From positions 248,001 through 312,000 of the forward strand of contig CAVQRC010000009.1 of NCBI GenBank assembly GCA_963715045.1: a stretch of DNA of 64,000 bases, read 5' to 3'. Source of the stretch: CAVQRC01 sp963715045 (GTDB taxonomy: Bacteria > Planctomycetota > Planctomycetia > Pirellulales > Lacipirellulaceae). The notes under the pieces are model-generated. The model saw nothing but the letters and a program-made list of their open reading frames with translations. It was not told the DNA's origin and did not search any database. Shown one piece after another: positions 9,347-17,931 of the stretch. The position numbers and the translations under genes were made by a program. Each line of letters begins with the position of its first letter. The stretch's first letter is position 1.

Positions 9347-10700
9347 CTATGCGAGTTCTTGGGTGAGGTAGGCGATGACGGCCGAAGCCTCGCCATCGAG
9401 CGGCACTTCGGTGCTTGTCGCGGCGGCCAGATCCTTGACCTGACAGACTCCGGACGCGAACTCGTCGGAGCCGATGATCAGGGCGAACCGGTGTCCGCTG
9501 CGATCCGCATATTTGAGTTGCCTGGCAAGTCGTTTGCAGTCGGGATAGGTTTCTGTGGCAATCCCCGCCAGGCGTAGTTGATGGGCCACGCGGAGGTAAT
9601 CGTTGCGTCGGTCTGCAGCAAAAAACGGAATGAAGACGACCGCCGGTGTCCGCACCGGTGCGACCAGGCCGAGTTCTTCCATCGCCGCCAACAGGCGGTC
9701 GAGCCCGAGCGAAGCGCCCATTCCCGGGAGCGGCTCTTTCGTGTAGACGCTCGTGAGATCGTCGTAACGCCCGCCGCTGGCGACGCTGCCGATGTCGGGC
9801 AACTCGTCGAGCGTGGTCTCCAGATACCGTGCCGGTGTAATAGTCCAGTCCCCGGGCGATCCCGAGGTCGGCCCGCACTGAGCCCGTGCCGACGCCTGCC
9901 GCCGCGACTCCCTCGAGAACCTCGCCCAGGGCCGCGACCCCCGCCGTGCCCCGTTCATTGCCCCGCAGCATTCCCTCCAGAGCAGACATCAGTTCTTCAT
10001 GCGTGCCAGTCAATGTCGCGAAATTGAGCACCGCTGCCACCTGCTGAGCGTTCGCGCCGGCCGTCGTCTCCAGTTCGGCAGCGACTTTATCGCGGCCCAC
10101 CTTGTCCAGCTTGTCGATCGCCCGCAGGACCTCAACCGATTGGCCGGCCAGCCCGGCCGTTTCCAACAGGCCATTGAGAATCCGCCGGTTGTTGACCCGA
10201 ATCGTGAACCGTTCGATGCCCAAAGCCAGCAACAGATCATGGACGACGAGGACGGCTTCGATGTCGACGGACAGACTCGCGCTGCCGATCGTGTCGAAGT
10301 CGCACTGCATGAATTCGCGGTACCGGCCCCGCTGCTGCCGCTCGCCACGAAACACGTTGCCGATGTGGTACCGCTTGAATGGAATTCCCAACTCCGACAT
10401 GTGCTCCGCCACGAATCTGGCGAGCGGGACGGTCAGGTCGAAACGCAGTCCGACTTCTCGCTGACCGTGGTCGACGAACCGGTACAACTGCTTGTCGGTC
10501 TCGGCGCCCCCCTTGCCGAGCAGAATCTCCAGATACTCGATCGTCGGCGTCTCGATCGGGCTGAATCCGTACCCCCGGTAGACTCTTCGAACCGTTTCGA
10601 GCAGTTGCTCGCGAGGAATCATGGCCTCGGGTAACAGATCGCGGAACCCGGACAGCGTCCGGGGCTTGATGCGGTCGTGTTCGGGAGCAGGAGCAGCCAT
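9347..10700 (-). CDS. hisS: Histidyl-tRNA synthetase, frameshifted near 9827
   Basis: Attaches histidine to tRNA-His. The N-terminal part reads from 10700 (RTLSGFRDLLPEAMIPRE) through class II motif 2 (FRGERQQRGRYREFMQCDFD) to RGLDYYTGTV, the histidine-specific loop; from there the frame is lost and runs out of phase to 9261. The next frame continues exactly with LETTLDELPDIGSVASGGRYDDL and the anticodon-binding domain to the stop at 9347. Both halves together give about 450 residues, the normal family length. The break is one extra base within TATCTGGAG around 9825-9829. As this enzyme is essential and I see no second copy in the window, a base-call error is likelier than a real mutation. 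Operon position: three bases after YkgJ. Confidence 0.92.
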
Positions 10701-10703
10701 CGC

Positions 10704-11147
10704 TCAGGCCACGATCGGTAGCAGGGATGGCTGGCGGCTGCGAATACTCTTGCCCTTGGGTTGGAGGACTGCTTCCATATACTCGCTCACCTGCTCGGGG
10801 GTCTCGAGATAGAAGTCGTACGTCCAATCGTCTTCGTATTCACAATTGCTGGTGGAGTACTCTCGGCAGATGTCGGGCCGCGTCTCGTAGACACCGCAGC
10901 GATTGTCGGGCTGCAGGTGCTTGCAGGTCGTGTGAACGAGCAGGTACCAGTCATCTTCTTCGCGAAACACGGTCGCTCGATCGTGCATCAGATACCAGCG
11001 GATATATTCGAAATCCTTGCGGCTGGTCGGTGCGTCGATCGGCAGGGCGAAATAGTGGCAGCACTTCGCCGTGCAATATTCGCAGAGGTGTCTGCCGGGG
11101 GGCAGGTCTTCGCGGTTGATCTTCCTGATGCCAAAGGGTGTCGACAT
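10704..11147 (-). CDS. YkgJ-family cysteine cluster protein
   Basis: 147 residues from the ATG at 11147 (MSTPFGIRKINRED); the frame extends to 11195. The cysteine pattern is that of the zinc/iron-chelating YkgJ family: CEYCTAKCCHYFALPI near the N-terminus, then CKHLQPDNRCGVYETRPDIC and a last Cys in TSNCEYEDD. The family probably holds a metal cluster; its biochemical role is unknown. It is the first gene of the operon with hisS, whose start codon lies three bases downstream of its stop. Confidence 0.88.
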   Translation of the reverse strand: MSTPFGIRKINREDLPPGRHLCEYCTAKCCHYFALPIDAPTSRKDFEYIRWYLMHDRATVFREEDDWYLLVHTTCKHLQPDNRCGVYETRPDICREYSTSNCEYEDDWTYDFYLETPEQVSEYMEAVLQPKGKSIRSRQPSLLPIVA

Positions 11148-11261
11148 GCTGTCATCCTCGAGAACAGGTTGGGAGCCGGGGCAACGACCCGGCACACGCG
11201 GTATCAGTTCAGCGTGGACAACTTAGCAACTTGTACAGGCGTCGACTAGGGTCGGCCGGGA

Positions 11262-11759
11262 TCAGTCGACCTGGCAGTCGAAGTTGGTGAGGTAAATGTC
11301 AGCGATTTCGCTGCCTTCGAGGACTTCCTGGACGCGGAGATGAATGCGGCGGCGGAGTTCGACGAGTTCGGGCTCGTCGAAGACGACGGTGGGCGCGGCT
11401 CGGACGGCGACAATCACCTGGTCGCGGAGCCGATGTTTGCGGGCCGCGACCAGCTTGACCAGGTAGGCTTCGTTCGTTTCCCCGACCGAAGCGGTCAGGT
11501 CGAACGACAGGACGAGTTTCAAGTTTTCGAGGGGACGCATGTGCTGGATGTGAAACTCGCCGAGCGGTACACCCCGCCACACGAGTTCCTGCTCGGGACC
11601 CTCGGCGGTGGCCGCCGGATCGAGGGCGTCGGCTTTCGATGCACCGCAGCCGCAGAGCAGCAGTCCCAGCAGCGTCAGCACCAGCAACAGCCACTTTTGT
11701 TCCGCCAAGGCGACCCCTTGTTCCGCAAGTTTTGCCGAGGGATTCTGGACTTCGCTCAT
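11262..11759 (-). CDS. FliL-like lipoprotein (copy 1)
   Basis: 165 residues from the ATG at 11759. A hydrophobic segment (WLLLVLTLLGLLLCGCGAS) ends in a lipobox, so the mature protein should be lipid-anchored at Cys, although the n-region is unusually long. The rest follows the FliL periplasmic pattern: a strand-rich start (GEFHIQHMRPLENLKLVLSF), VAARKHRLRDQVIVAVRAA, a Leu/Arg helix (ELVELRRRIHLRVQEVL) and the closing strand IADIYLTNFDCQ, which matches the V-X-X-V-Y-F-T-X-F-X-X-Q end of FliL. It lies 35 bases after a similar gene. No flagellar genes are nearby, so the partner is unknown. Confidence 0.7.
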   Translation of the reverse strand: MSEVQNPSAKLAEQGVALAEQKWLLLVLTLLGLLLCGCGASKADALDPAATAEGPEQELVWRGVPLGEFHIQHMRPLENLKLVLSFDLTASVGETNEAYLVKLVAARKHRLRDQVIVAVRAAPTVVFDEPELVELRRRIHLRVQEVLEGSEIADIYLTNFDCQVD

Positions 11760-11794
11760 GATCAACACCTCGCCGTGGTGTGCCGGCGACCCTG

Positions 11795-12274
11795 CTACAG
11801 CTCGCGGACCGTCACGCCATTAAGCACGATCTGTCGCACCTGATTGGTTTCCAACTGTTTCATCGTCATATCGATCAGTCGGCCTTTGAGCGTCGCCAGA
11901 GTGGGTTCGCTAACTTCTTCCAGCGTGGCTTCGCGACAAATCCGAAGCACTTCATACCGATACCGGCCTTGTTGTCGTTCCCACTCGCGGACTAGTTTCG
12001 CTTCGTCGCGTGGGGAAACGACGGCGTAGACCTCGAAGAGTATCTGGAGACGGTTGCGGGCCGGTGCTGCCGACTTCTGCTGACCCAGGTCGATCCCCGA
12101 CTCGTGCTCCTTGGCGGGTATCGGAATCACGAAGCTGCCCAGCGATACTTCCGAGAGCTTTTCCCGCTTTGGCAGGAAGTCGATCTCGTCGAGATACTTC
12201 ACCACACCGTCCTGGCAGCCGGTGCCTCCGATCAGCAATACAGCCGTGCCAAGAACGGCCAGCGGTCGGTTCAT
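11795..12274 (-). CDS. FliL-like lipoprotein (copy 2)
   Basis: 159 residues. Signal sequence MNRPLAVLGTAVLLIGGTGC gives a lipoprotein. The body repeats the plan of its neighbours: a strand-rich GSFVIPIP region, LQILFEVYAVV, a charged helix, VLRICREATLEEVSEPTLAT then LKGRLIDMTMKQLE, and a final strand VRQIVLNGVTV. It is the upstream member of a two-gene unit with the copy at 11262-11759 and is transcribed away from copy 3. Similarity to FliL is at the level of pattern only. Confidence 0.65.
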   Translation of the reverse strand: MNRPLAVLGTAVLLIGGTGCQDGVVKYLDEIDFLPKREKLSEVSLGSFVIPIPAKEHESGIDLGQQKSAAPARNRLQILFEVYAVVSPRDEAKLVREWERQQGRYRYEVLRICREATLEEVSEPTLATLKGRLIDMTMKQLETNQVRQIVLNGVTVREL

Positions 12275-12406
12275 GTTCTGCCCCTCAGATATGGATTTCC
12301 CTTTCTATCTGAGCGTACCTCACGAGTTCGGGTGACCTGTTGACGACGTATGGTTGAGTCAGCACCGCCGCCCCCGGTTCGACAGCGCACGCTTCCTAAA
12401 ATCGTT

Positions 12407-12868
12407 ATGACCGGAAATTCCACGATGTTCTGCTCCAAGCCGCTGATGGTGATTCTGACGTGCACCGTCTGGGGATGCCTTGTGCCGGGGTGTTTCAATG
12501 AGACGCGGCTTCTGCAGAACGCTCGACGGCAGGCCTCGTTGAGCTTGCTGGAAGAAGTTCCGCTCGGCGAATTCCGCCTCACATTGCCTCGGGCGGAGAA
12601 TTCGTCGAACGTACTCATGGTGGCGATTCACCCGATCGCGAACGTTGCCAAGAAAGACGTCAAGGCACTCCAGGAACAGCTCGTCGAACGTGAATACGAA
12701 CTTCGACACAAGACCATCCTGGCCGTTCGCCAGTCTTCGATTTCGGAACTCGCCGAACCGGACTTGATGACCTTGCGTCAGCGAGTCGCCGAGATCGCCG
12801 CAGCGACACTCGACTCGGTCGAAATCCAGTCGATCGTGTTCGATAGGTTCGAGGTCTTCGCCCAATAG
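12407..12868 (+). CDS. FliL-like lipoprotein (copy 3)
   Basis: 153 residues from the ATG at 12407; ATG 12425 is an alternative start. A lipobox ends the signal sequence (WGCLVPGCFNE). The body is close in plan to the other two: PLGEFRLTLPRAENSSNVLM, ELRHKTILAVRQSSISEL, a helix with LMTLRQRVAEIAAATLDSV and the last strand IQSIVFDRFEV. It is divergent from copy 2 across about 130 bases, which must hold both promoters. The phrase PLGEF is shared with copy 1, which supports origin by duplication. Confidence 0.65.
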   Translation: MTGNSTMFCSKPLMVILTCTVWGCLVPGCFNETRLLQNARRQASLSLLEEVPLGEFRLTLPRAENSSNVLMVAIHPIANVAKKDVKALQEQLVEREYELRHKTILAVRQSSISELAEPDLMTLRQRVAEIAAATLDSVEIQSIVFDRFEVFAQ

Positions 12869-12988
12869 CAGGCAGGCCATCCACCGCGGCTTTCCCGTTG
12901 TATGCCGCGGCCGAACCCGGGCCTGACGGCTCCTCACGACGACGAGAAGGCGTCGCGTTCTCGACTCGGACGTTCCCCAACTCGCTCG

Positions 12989-14485
12989 CTAACACACACT
13001 TCGCCCGAAATGCCCGCGTACGAGCCAGCGAAGTTCGTCGCGGGCGAGCACGACATAGATACCGATTCCCGCCGTTACCTCGACCCCGAATCGTATGCCG
13101 GGGGCGGCCACCGCGACAGCCACCGCGTTGTGTAACGCCGCGACAGCGACGGTCATCATGAGCGTGGCGAAGGCAGGGCGGACAAGCTGGGTTACGAAAG
13201 GCACGTACGCGACTCCTGCCGCTCGGATTGTCAGCCAGGTGTGCGGTACGAGCAGGGCTGCGATGATCGTCAGGCTGCGGCCCCACGCGACGCCGCATGT
13301 CGGGTCCTCCATCCGATTGCCAATCCACCAGCCACACAAACAGCCCTGGGTGATCAGCAGCAGACAGGCAAGTGAGCCGATCAACAGTTCATTGGCACGG
13401 CCGATTGCCGCCAGGATCCAGCCGTTGAGAATCAAGAAGGCCTGGGCGAGCAATCCTGCAGCGAGGGCAGTCAAAAGGGGGCCGGCGGCGGCCCAACGGT
13501 CTCCGCCCAGGGTCCGCATCGCGTCGCCGCCGGTCACGGCCAGGCCTCCACAGACGGGGAACAGCAGAATCGCCAGCAGGCGATAGAAGTCGCTGACCAC
13601 GGCGGCCCGCTCGCCCGCAGCGGTAGTGCGGGCAACTGCTGCAATCGCGATCGCGGTCAAAGGTGTCGTCACCAGATAGATCGGTTTGATCATCAGGTTG
13701 AAAGCTTGACTGTAGAGTCCCGCCGCATAGGGACCGATCAGTTTTCCCACGAGGATCTTGTCGAGGTGATCACTCACATACAGGATCGCGGTAGCCGCCG
13801 CGAACGCACCTCCGAAGCGAAACATCGTCCCGACCCTCGCACGCTCAAACGCGAACGCGGGTCGGAATCCGGAAGCCAAAGCACTGCCGACGGCGAGCAG
13901 AATCAGTTCGACATACTGCTGCACGACCAGCGCCCACACCCCACCGCCTGAGAGTGCCGTAGCAATCGCGGCCAGGAGGCCGGCTCCTTGAGCCACGCAC
14001 CGCGACCAGGCGAGTCGGCCGAAGGCGAGTCTCCGCTGCAGCAATGCCTCGGGCTGCGAGCTGAGGGCGGCCAGGAAACTCGTGGCGGCGAGGCCGTACG
14101 TCAGTTGCACCAGTTCCGGCCCCCGCGAAGCAGCGCCATAGAACCAGGCCACGGTCGGGGCGAGAACCGCGACCACCGCCGTCACAATCACGCCGAACAG
14201 GGCTTGCATCCAGAACAGCGACGATCGCTGCCGGTGAGAAATCTCGCTTTGCTGGACCGCCGCGACGTTCAGCCCGAGCGTGACGAAGATCCGCAAGAAC
14301 ATGATCAGCGGCGTGATCATGCTGATCAGTCCGTAGTCCTCGGGGGTCAGCAGCCGCAGCAGGGCAGAGAGCCCAAGTATCGAAATCGTTTGCGAGGCGA
14401 TCTGGCCGTAAAACGCTGCCCGCGTCGCCATGCGAACGTGGGGCCCGGCGGCAGGCAGGCGGGAGTCTTCAGCGGCGGAAGACAT
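12989..14485 (-). CDS. Polysaccharide flippase (Wzx / MATE-like)
   Basis: 498 residues with about twelve to fourteen hydrophobic segments and little else, the architecture of oligosaccharide flippases. The N-terminal helix pair with AFYGQIASQTISILGLSALL and the following LTPEDYGLISM match the family's typical RLLTPEDYG opening; FGRLAWSRCVAQGAG and PYAAGLYSQAFNLMI are further family-like stretches. It would move undecaprenyl-linked glycans across the inner membrane. No glycosyltransferase cluster surrounds it, so its glycan is unknown. Confidence 0.88.
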   Translation of the reverse strand: MSSAAEDSRLPAAGPHVRMATRAAFYGQIASQTISILGLSALLRLLTPEDYGLISMITPLIMFLRIFVTLGLNVAAVQQSEISHRQRSSLFWMQALFGVIVTAVVAVLAPTVAWFYGAASRGPELVQLTYGLAATSFLAALSSQPEALLQRRLAFGRLAWSRCVAQGAGLLAAIATALSGGGVWALVVQQYVELILLAVGSALASGFRPAFAFERARVGTMFRFGGAFAAATAILYVSDHLDKILVGKLIGPYAAGLYSQAFNLMIKPIYLVTTPLTAIAIAAVARTTAAGERAAVVSDFYRLLAILLFPVCGGLAVTGGDAMRTLGGDRWAAAGPLLTALAAGLLAQAFLILNGWILAAIGRANELLIGSLACLLLITQGCLCGWWIGNRMEDPTCGVAWGRSLTIIAALLVPHTWLTIRAAGVAYVPFVTQLVRPAFATLMMTVAVAALHNAVAVAVAAPGIRFGVEVTAGIGIYVVLARDELRWLVRGHFGRSVC

Positions 14486-14525
14486 GGGCGGCGAGGAGGT
14501 TGGGCGGCTTACACGTGCGGCGGCG

Positions 14526-14954
14526 CTACAGGGTGCGGGTGGCGCTCGCCGTAAACTGTCGCTGGCCGAACCAACCGCCGAATGCGGCCAGCCAGGGCGG
14601 CATCAGGCATTCCGCCGGCACTTCGAGCTCGACCGCGATCACATCTCCCCTTTGGGGCCGTGTGCCTCGAGTCAGCGGCGTGCCATTGTGCGTTACCCGC
14701 AACATCTTCGCCAGGACCTGCGGTTCGGCGACAATGCCGCTCCTGGCAAGGCGGTCAACGGCGGTCGCGACGACATGATGCCGGGCTACCCGTGGCAGGC
14801 AGGCCGCCTCAGCTGAGACGTCGGCTGCGGCGGAAAGCCGCGAACGTCCCGCTACGTGATAGCAAAGCCATGTCGCTTGCAGGGCGGCGAGAATGACCAG
14901 GGCCCCCCAACCCGCGTGTCGCAGAACCCAGACCATGTTTCGCGGAGCCGGCAT
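14526..14954 (-). CDS. TadE-like minor pilin protein
   Basis: 142 residues; ATG 14936 is an alternative start. One N-terminal membrane helix (GWGALVILAALQATWLCYHV) is followed by a long helix with ARHHVVATAVDRLARSGI and a strand segment (GDVIAVELEVPAECLMPPW) ending in QFTASATRTL, a close match to the end of TadE-like proteins, which close with a T-A-S-A/S-T-M-R-X motif. The usual E residue after the cleavage site is not obvious. It follows the flippase start by about 40 bases on the same strand, with no other Tad gene nearby. Confidence 0.55.
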   Translation of the reverse strand: MPAPRNMVWVLRHAGWGALVILAALQATWLCYHVAGRSRLSAAADVSAEAACLPRVARHHVVATAVDRLARSGIVAEPQVLAKMLRVTHNGTPLTRGTRPQRGDVIAVELEVPAECLMPPWLAAFGGWFGQRQFTASATRTL

Positions 14955-15137
14955 CGTTTCAGCCTAGGCTCCGCGATCGCCGATGTCGCCTGCCAAATCC
15001 GGGCCAACCGTGCGACGCTGTCGACAGCATCCCTGCAATCAATCCAGTCCATGCGACCAACTTCCCCACGATCCCCCGGCAACGCCATTCGGCGGGGGCG
15101 TGACCCGCTCACGCGAATCTGGCAAGATCTTTAGATT

Positions 15138-15782
15138 ATGGAACTGTACCTGATTCGCCATGCCCAGTCGCACAACAACGCCCTGCCCGAATCCAAGCGG
15201 CAGTGCGACCCGCCACTCACCGAACTCGGTCGCCAGCAGGCCGCGTTGCTTTCCGGGTGGATAGCAGCCCTCCAACTCACGCGGTTGATCACGAGCCCCT
15301 TCCGGCGGGCCCTCGAGACGACCGCGCCGCTCGCCGCCACCACGGGACTCACGCCGGAAGTCCGAATCCTGCTGCATGAGCAGGGGGGATGCTACAGCGG
15401 ATATGTTGCGGATGCCCTGGTCGGTGAACCAGGCATGACGCGGAGTGAAATCGAGCGCGAGTTTCCGGGGTACGCGATCGAATCCCAGCTCGACGGCCAG
15501 GGATGGTGGCAACGGCGGGATTATGAATCGTATGGGCAGGCACGCCTGCGAGCCCGGACGCTGCTGGAGCGTACGCGGGCCGAATTCGGCGATTCGCAAG
15601 AACGCGTCGCGTATGTCATGCATGCGGACATCAAGCTGTTGTTGATTCAGCAATTCCACGTCGACCCGCTCGAGTTCCCCGCCAACACGAGTGTCACGCG
15701 TGTCCGCATCAGTCGCGAGCGAACGCAGCTCGAGTACTACAATTTCGTCGAGCACCTTCCAGATGCAGCGATCACGCACTAG
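15138..15782 (+). CDS. Histidine phosphatase family protein
   Basis: 214 residues. The start MELYLIRHAQSHNN carries the R-H motif whose His8 takes the phosphoryl group (RHAQ instead of the commoner RHGE). Other catalytic positions: Arg in ITSPFRRALETTAPLA, and the second His in RVAYVMHADIKLLLI. The body shows the alternating strands and helices of the phosphoglycerate-mutase superfamily. The substrate cannot be told. The gene is alone on its strand; a G-rich repeat begins just after its stop. Confidence 0.9.
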   Translation: MELYLIRHAQSHNNALPESKRQCDPPLTELGRQQAALLSGWIAALQLTRLITSPFRRALETTAPLAATTGLTPEVRILLHEQGGCYSGYVADALVGEPGMTRSEIEREFPGYAIESQLDGQGWWQRRDYESYGQARLRARTLLERTRAEFGDSQERVAYVMHADIKLLLIQQFHVDPLEFPANTSVTRVRISRERTQLEYYNFVEHLPDAAITH

Positions 15783-15798
15783 TGCTCTGTCCTGTACT

Positions 15799-15836
15799 AG
15801 GGATCGGGGATCAGGGGTCGGGGATCAGGGGTGCGG
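15799..15836. repeat. G-rich GGGGATCAGGGGTC repeat, copy A
   Basis: Just after the phosphatase stop codon the plus strand reads short GGGGATC / AGGGGTC units several times. The same units occur at 25501-25537 between two other genes, so this is a dispersed intergenic element. Runs of four G at regular spacing could form a G-quadruplex. Confidence 0.75.
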
Positions 15837-15948
15837 TTGAATGCGAGGATTGACAGTGCACTGGCCGCGAGGGAACACAAACGGGGTAGAAGAACCACTG
15901 CCCATGTTCGTCGGTTCCGCCGCATCGTCGCGACCGACACGCCGCGTG

Positions 15949-16716
15949 CTACAGGTGCTTCTGGAGAAACTCCAGCGTACGCTGCCAGGCCAGATCGGCC
16001 GCTTGCTCGTTGTACTCGGGATTACTTCCTTTGCGGCTGGCGAAACCGTGCGAGGTATTGGGGTAAATATAAATCTCGTGATCCCCGCTCAGCGTCTTGA
16101 GCCTGGCCTGGAATTCCTTCACGTTGTCGATGGTGATCGCACGGTCGCGTTCGGCGAAGTGGCCGATGATCTGAGCTCGCATCTTCGCGAGATCATCCTC
16201 GGGATTGAAGAACCCGTAGTAGATCACCGACGCTTTGACGCCAAGATTGTTCTTCGCCATTTGATAGGACCAACCGCCACCAAAGCACCAGCCGATGGAG
16301 GCGATGCGGGCAGGGTCGACCTGTTTGGACTGCTTGAGCAGTGCGACCGCATCCCGCAGATTCTGTTGAGCGGCTTCCATGTCTTCGCGAACCTTGCCAG
16401 CGAGTTGCCGGGCCACGTTCGGATCGGTTGTCGATTCGCCATGGTAAAGATCGACGGCCAGGGCGACATAGCCGAGCCTGGCAAAATCGTCGGCCTTGCG
16501 GCGGATCGAGTCGTTCAACCCCCACCACTCATGAATCAGGATGATTGCCGGGCACGGTCCATCTTTGACTGGCCGGGCGAGGTACCCGACGGATTTTTTT
16601 CCTCCCGTGTCGCTGTACGCGATTTCTTCAGTGCGAATCTGATCATCTTCGGCAACCGCGATTCCGGCGGCACCGACCATCGCGAGGAGCAATGCGGATG
16701 TCATAAGTCGATTCAT
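15949..16716 (-). CDS. Exported dienelactone hydrolase family protein
   Basis: 255 residues. A signal peptide (MNRLMTSALLLAMVGAAGIA, cut near AVA) exports it. The alpha/beta-hydrolase core holds AIILIHEWWGLNDSIRRKAD, the nucleophile elbow in IASIGWCFGGGW with cysteine as nucleophile as in dienelactone hydrolase, the acid in HFAERDRAITIDN and the histidine in NTSHGFASR. It probably hydrolyses an ester or lactone in the periplasm; the substrate is unknown. Transcribed alone, convergent with the phosphatase gene. Confidence 0.92.
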   Translation of the reverse strand: MNRLMTSALLLAMVGAAGIAVAEDDQIRTEEIAYSDTGGKKSVGYLARPVKDGPCPAIILIHEWWGLNDSIRRKADDFARLGYVALAVDLYHGESTTDPNVARQLAGKVREDMEAAQQNLRDAVALLKQSKQVDPARIASIGWCFGGGWSYQMAKNNLGVKASVIYYGFFNPEDDLAKMRAQIIGHFAERDRAITIDNVKEFQARLKTLSGDHEIYIYPNTSHGFASRKGSNPEYNEQAADLAWQRTLEFLQKHL

Positions 16717-16917
16717 GGTCTCTTCCCGTAGCGTTGAAGCGAGTTTGTCGACGTTTTCAAGTGCCGCTCCGAAAACCAGCTTTCGCTACCAGATTCCGCC
16801 ACGTCGATTTGCGGTCTGGCAAAGTGCCCATGCCATTGCCGCGTCCGGCTGGCGAGACGCCCGAAGACATCGTCTCGCGCGTCATGATTGCCACGGACGT
16901 CTGAGCGTGACGCAGCA

Positions 16918-17409
16918 TTAGTTCCGGCTGCGGTCCCGAAGCCGAGTTGCCAAACGAGAAAGTCTGCGCCATCGACATCTCCGTCGGCATCCGCGTCGCC
17001 GCTGTTGGACGTCCCCCCGGAGGAAGTCGGGAAGTTGAGCTGCCAGACGAGGAAGTCCGCCGTCCACGAGGCCGTCATTGTTGAAGTCGGCCGGCAGCGC
17101 CGTTGCCGGTTGGAGATCAAAGTTGACCACCACCGTGCCGGTCTCTGCGGAGTTGCTGGAAGCGGCGAAACCACTCAGACCGAAGTCGGTGTTGAATGCG
17201 CCCACGGCGAGGAAATAGGCCCCCGCGGCGAGATTCGCGACGTCGCCCGCCGATCCCGAAACGGGGTCGATGCCAAAGACAATTCGGCTCTCGAAATTCT
17301 CAAACACTTCAATGGCATCATCGTTGACCGCAATCTTAACATCGGTTGAGACCGCTGCAATGATTGCCCTGGGCGAAACCGCTGCGTTTCGCGGAGGAAT
17401 CAAAGTCAA
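16918..17409 (-). pseudogene. Remnant of a secreted dockerin-type protein
   Basis: The frame overlaps the end of the sulfite-oxidase-fold gene and has no own ATG; it opens at a TTG. It encodes the end of a bacterial pre-peptidase-like domain (LAAGAYFLAVGAFNTDFGLS) and then PADFNNDGLVDG, the start of a dockerin type I repeat. There the frame breaks near 17068; the next frame continues with DFLVWQLNFPTSSGG and DADADGDVDGADFLVWQLGF. Two dockerin calcium loops are thus recognisable, but the 5' half is missing and one frame break is present. I read it as a decayed gene, or the tail of a deleted one, at the end of the riboswitch operon. Confidence 0.6.
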
Positions 17410-17882
17410 CTTCCGGCGGATCGATGGAGCGTTTCGTGTTCGGCGTCATCGGAGGGACGATTGTCACGGCCGGCCTCGGCGGTCAATTCGAGATGATCCA
17501 CGAACTTTACGTTTGCGCACTCGTCGATCTCGCTGGTGTGACAGGCAGCGAAGTCCTGGATGGCGAAGCGAAACGGCCCACCCGCTGCGACCGCGAGCGG
17601 TTCTCCGTCTTGTTCGTAGATGACGAAGCCGCGGTTGAGGATCGGCGCGAGTGGAATGCTGGCATGGAAGTCGTCGTGGGCGGCATGCAATCCCAGGTAG
17701 CTGGCCTGATCGGCAACGCCCACGGCGGACAGGATCCCTTGCAGCCACACGCCACGACCGCGTCGCGCCGGGTCGACGCTGCTCACGTCTTCGATCTGGT
17801 ACTCAGTCGGCAATCCGGCGAGATCGTCTCGCGTGAACGTCGCAGCGCGTTGGACAAGACCACTGATCTTGAGAGTCGACAT
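17406..17882 (-). CDS. Small sulfite-oxidase-fold (molybdopterin-like) domain protein
   Basis: 158 residues from the ATG at 17882, only the fold core with no signal peptide. LKISGLVQRAATFTRDDLAGL and GRGVWLQGILSAVGVADQAS are the two signatures of the sulfite-oxidase molybdopterin-binding fold, followed by LHAAHDDFHASIPL and VAAGGPFRFAIQD. In enzymes a cysteine just before the W-X-G-V segment binds molybdenum; here that stretch reads YQIEDVSSVDP with no cysteine. Two cysteines sit near the end (ACHTSEIDEC). I infer a binding protein rather than a redox enzyme. It lies 49 bases after the PEP-CTERM-like gene, within the unit behind the cobalamin riboswitch. Confidence 0.75.
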   Translation of the reverse strand: MSTLKISGLVQRAATFTRDDLAGLPTEYQIEDVSSVDPARRGRGVWLQGILSAVGVADQASYLGLHAAHDDFHASIPLAPILNRGFVIYEQDGEPLAVAAGGPFRFAIQDFAACHTSEIDECANVKFVDHLELTAEAGRDNRPSDDAEHETLHRSAGS

Positions 17883-17931
17883 CGCAGTGATTCCGAGTTC
17901 ATCCGGGTGTGGCTTGCCGCGTACGGACTAT

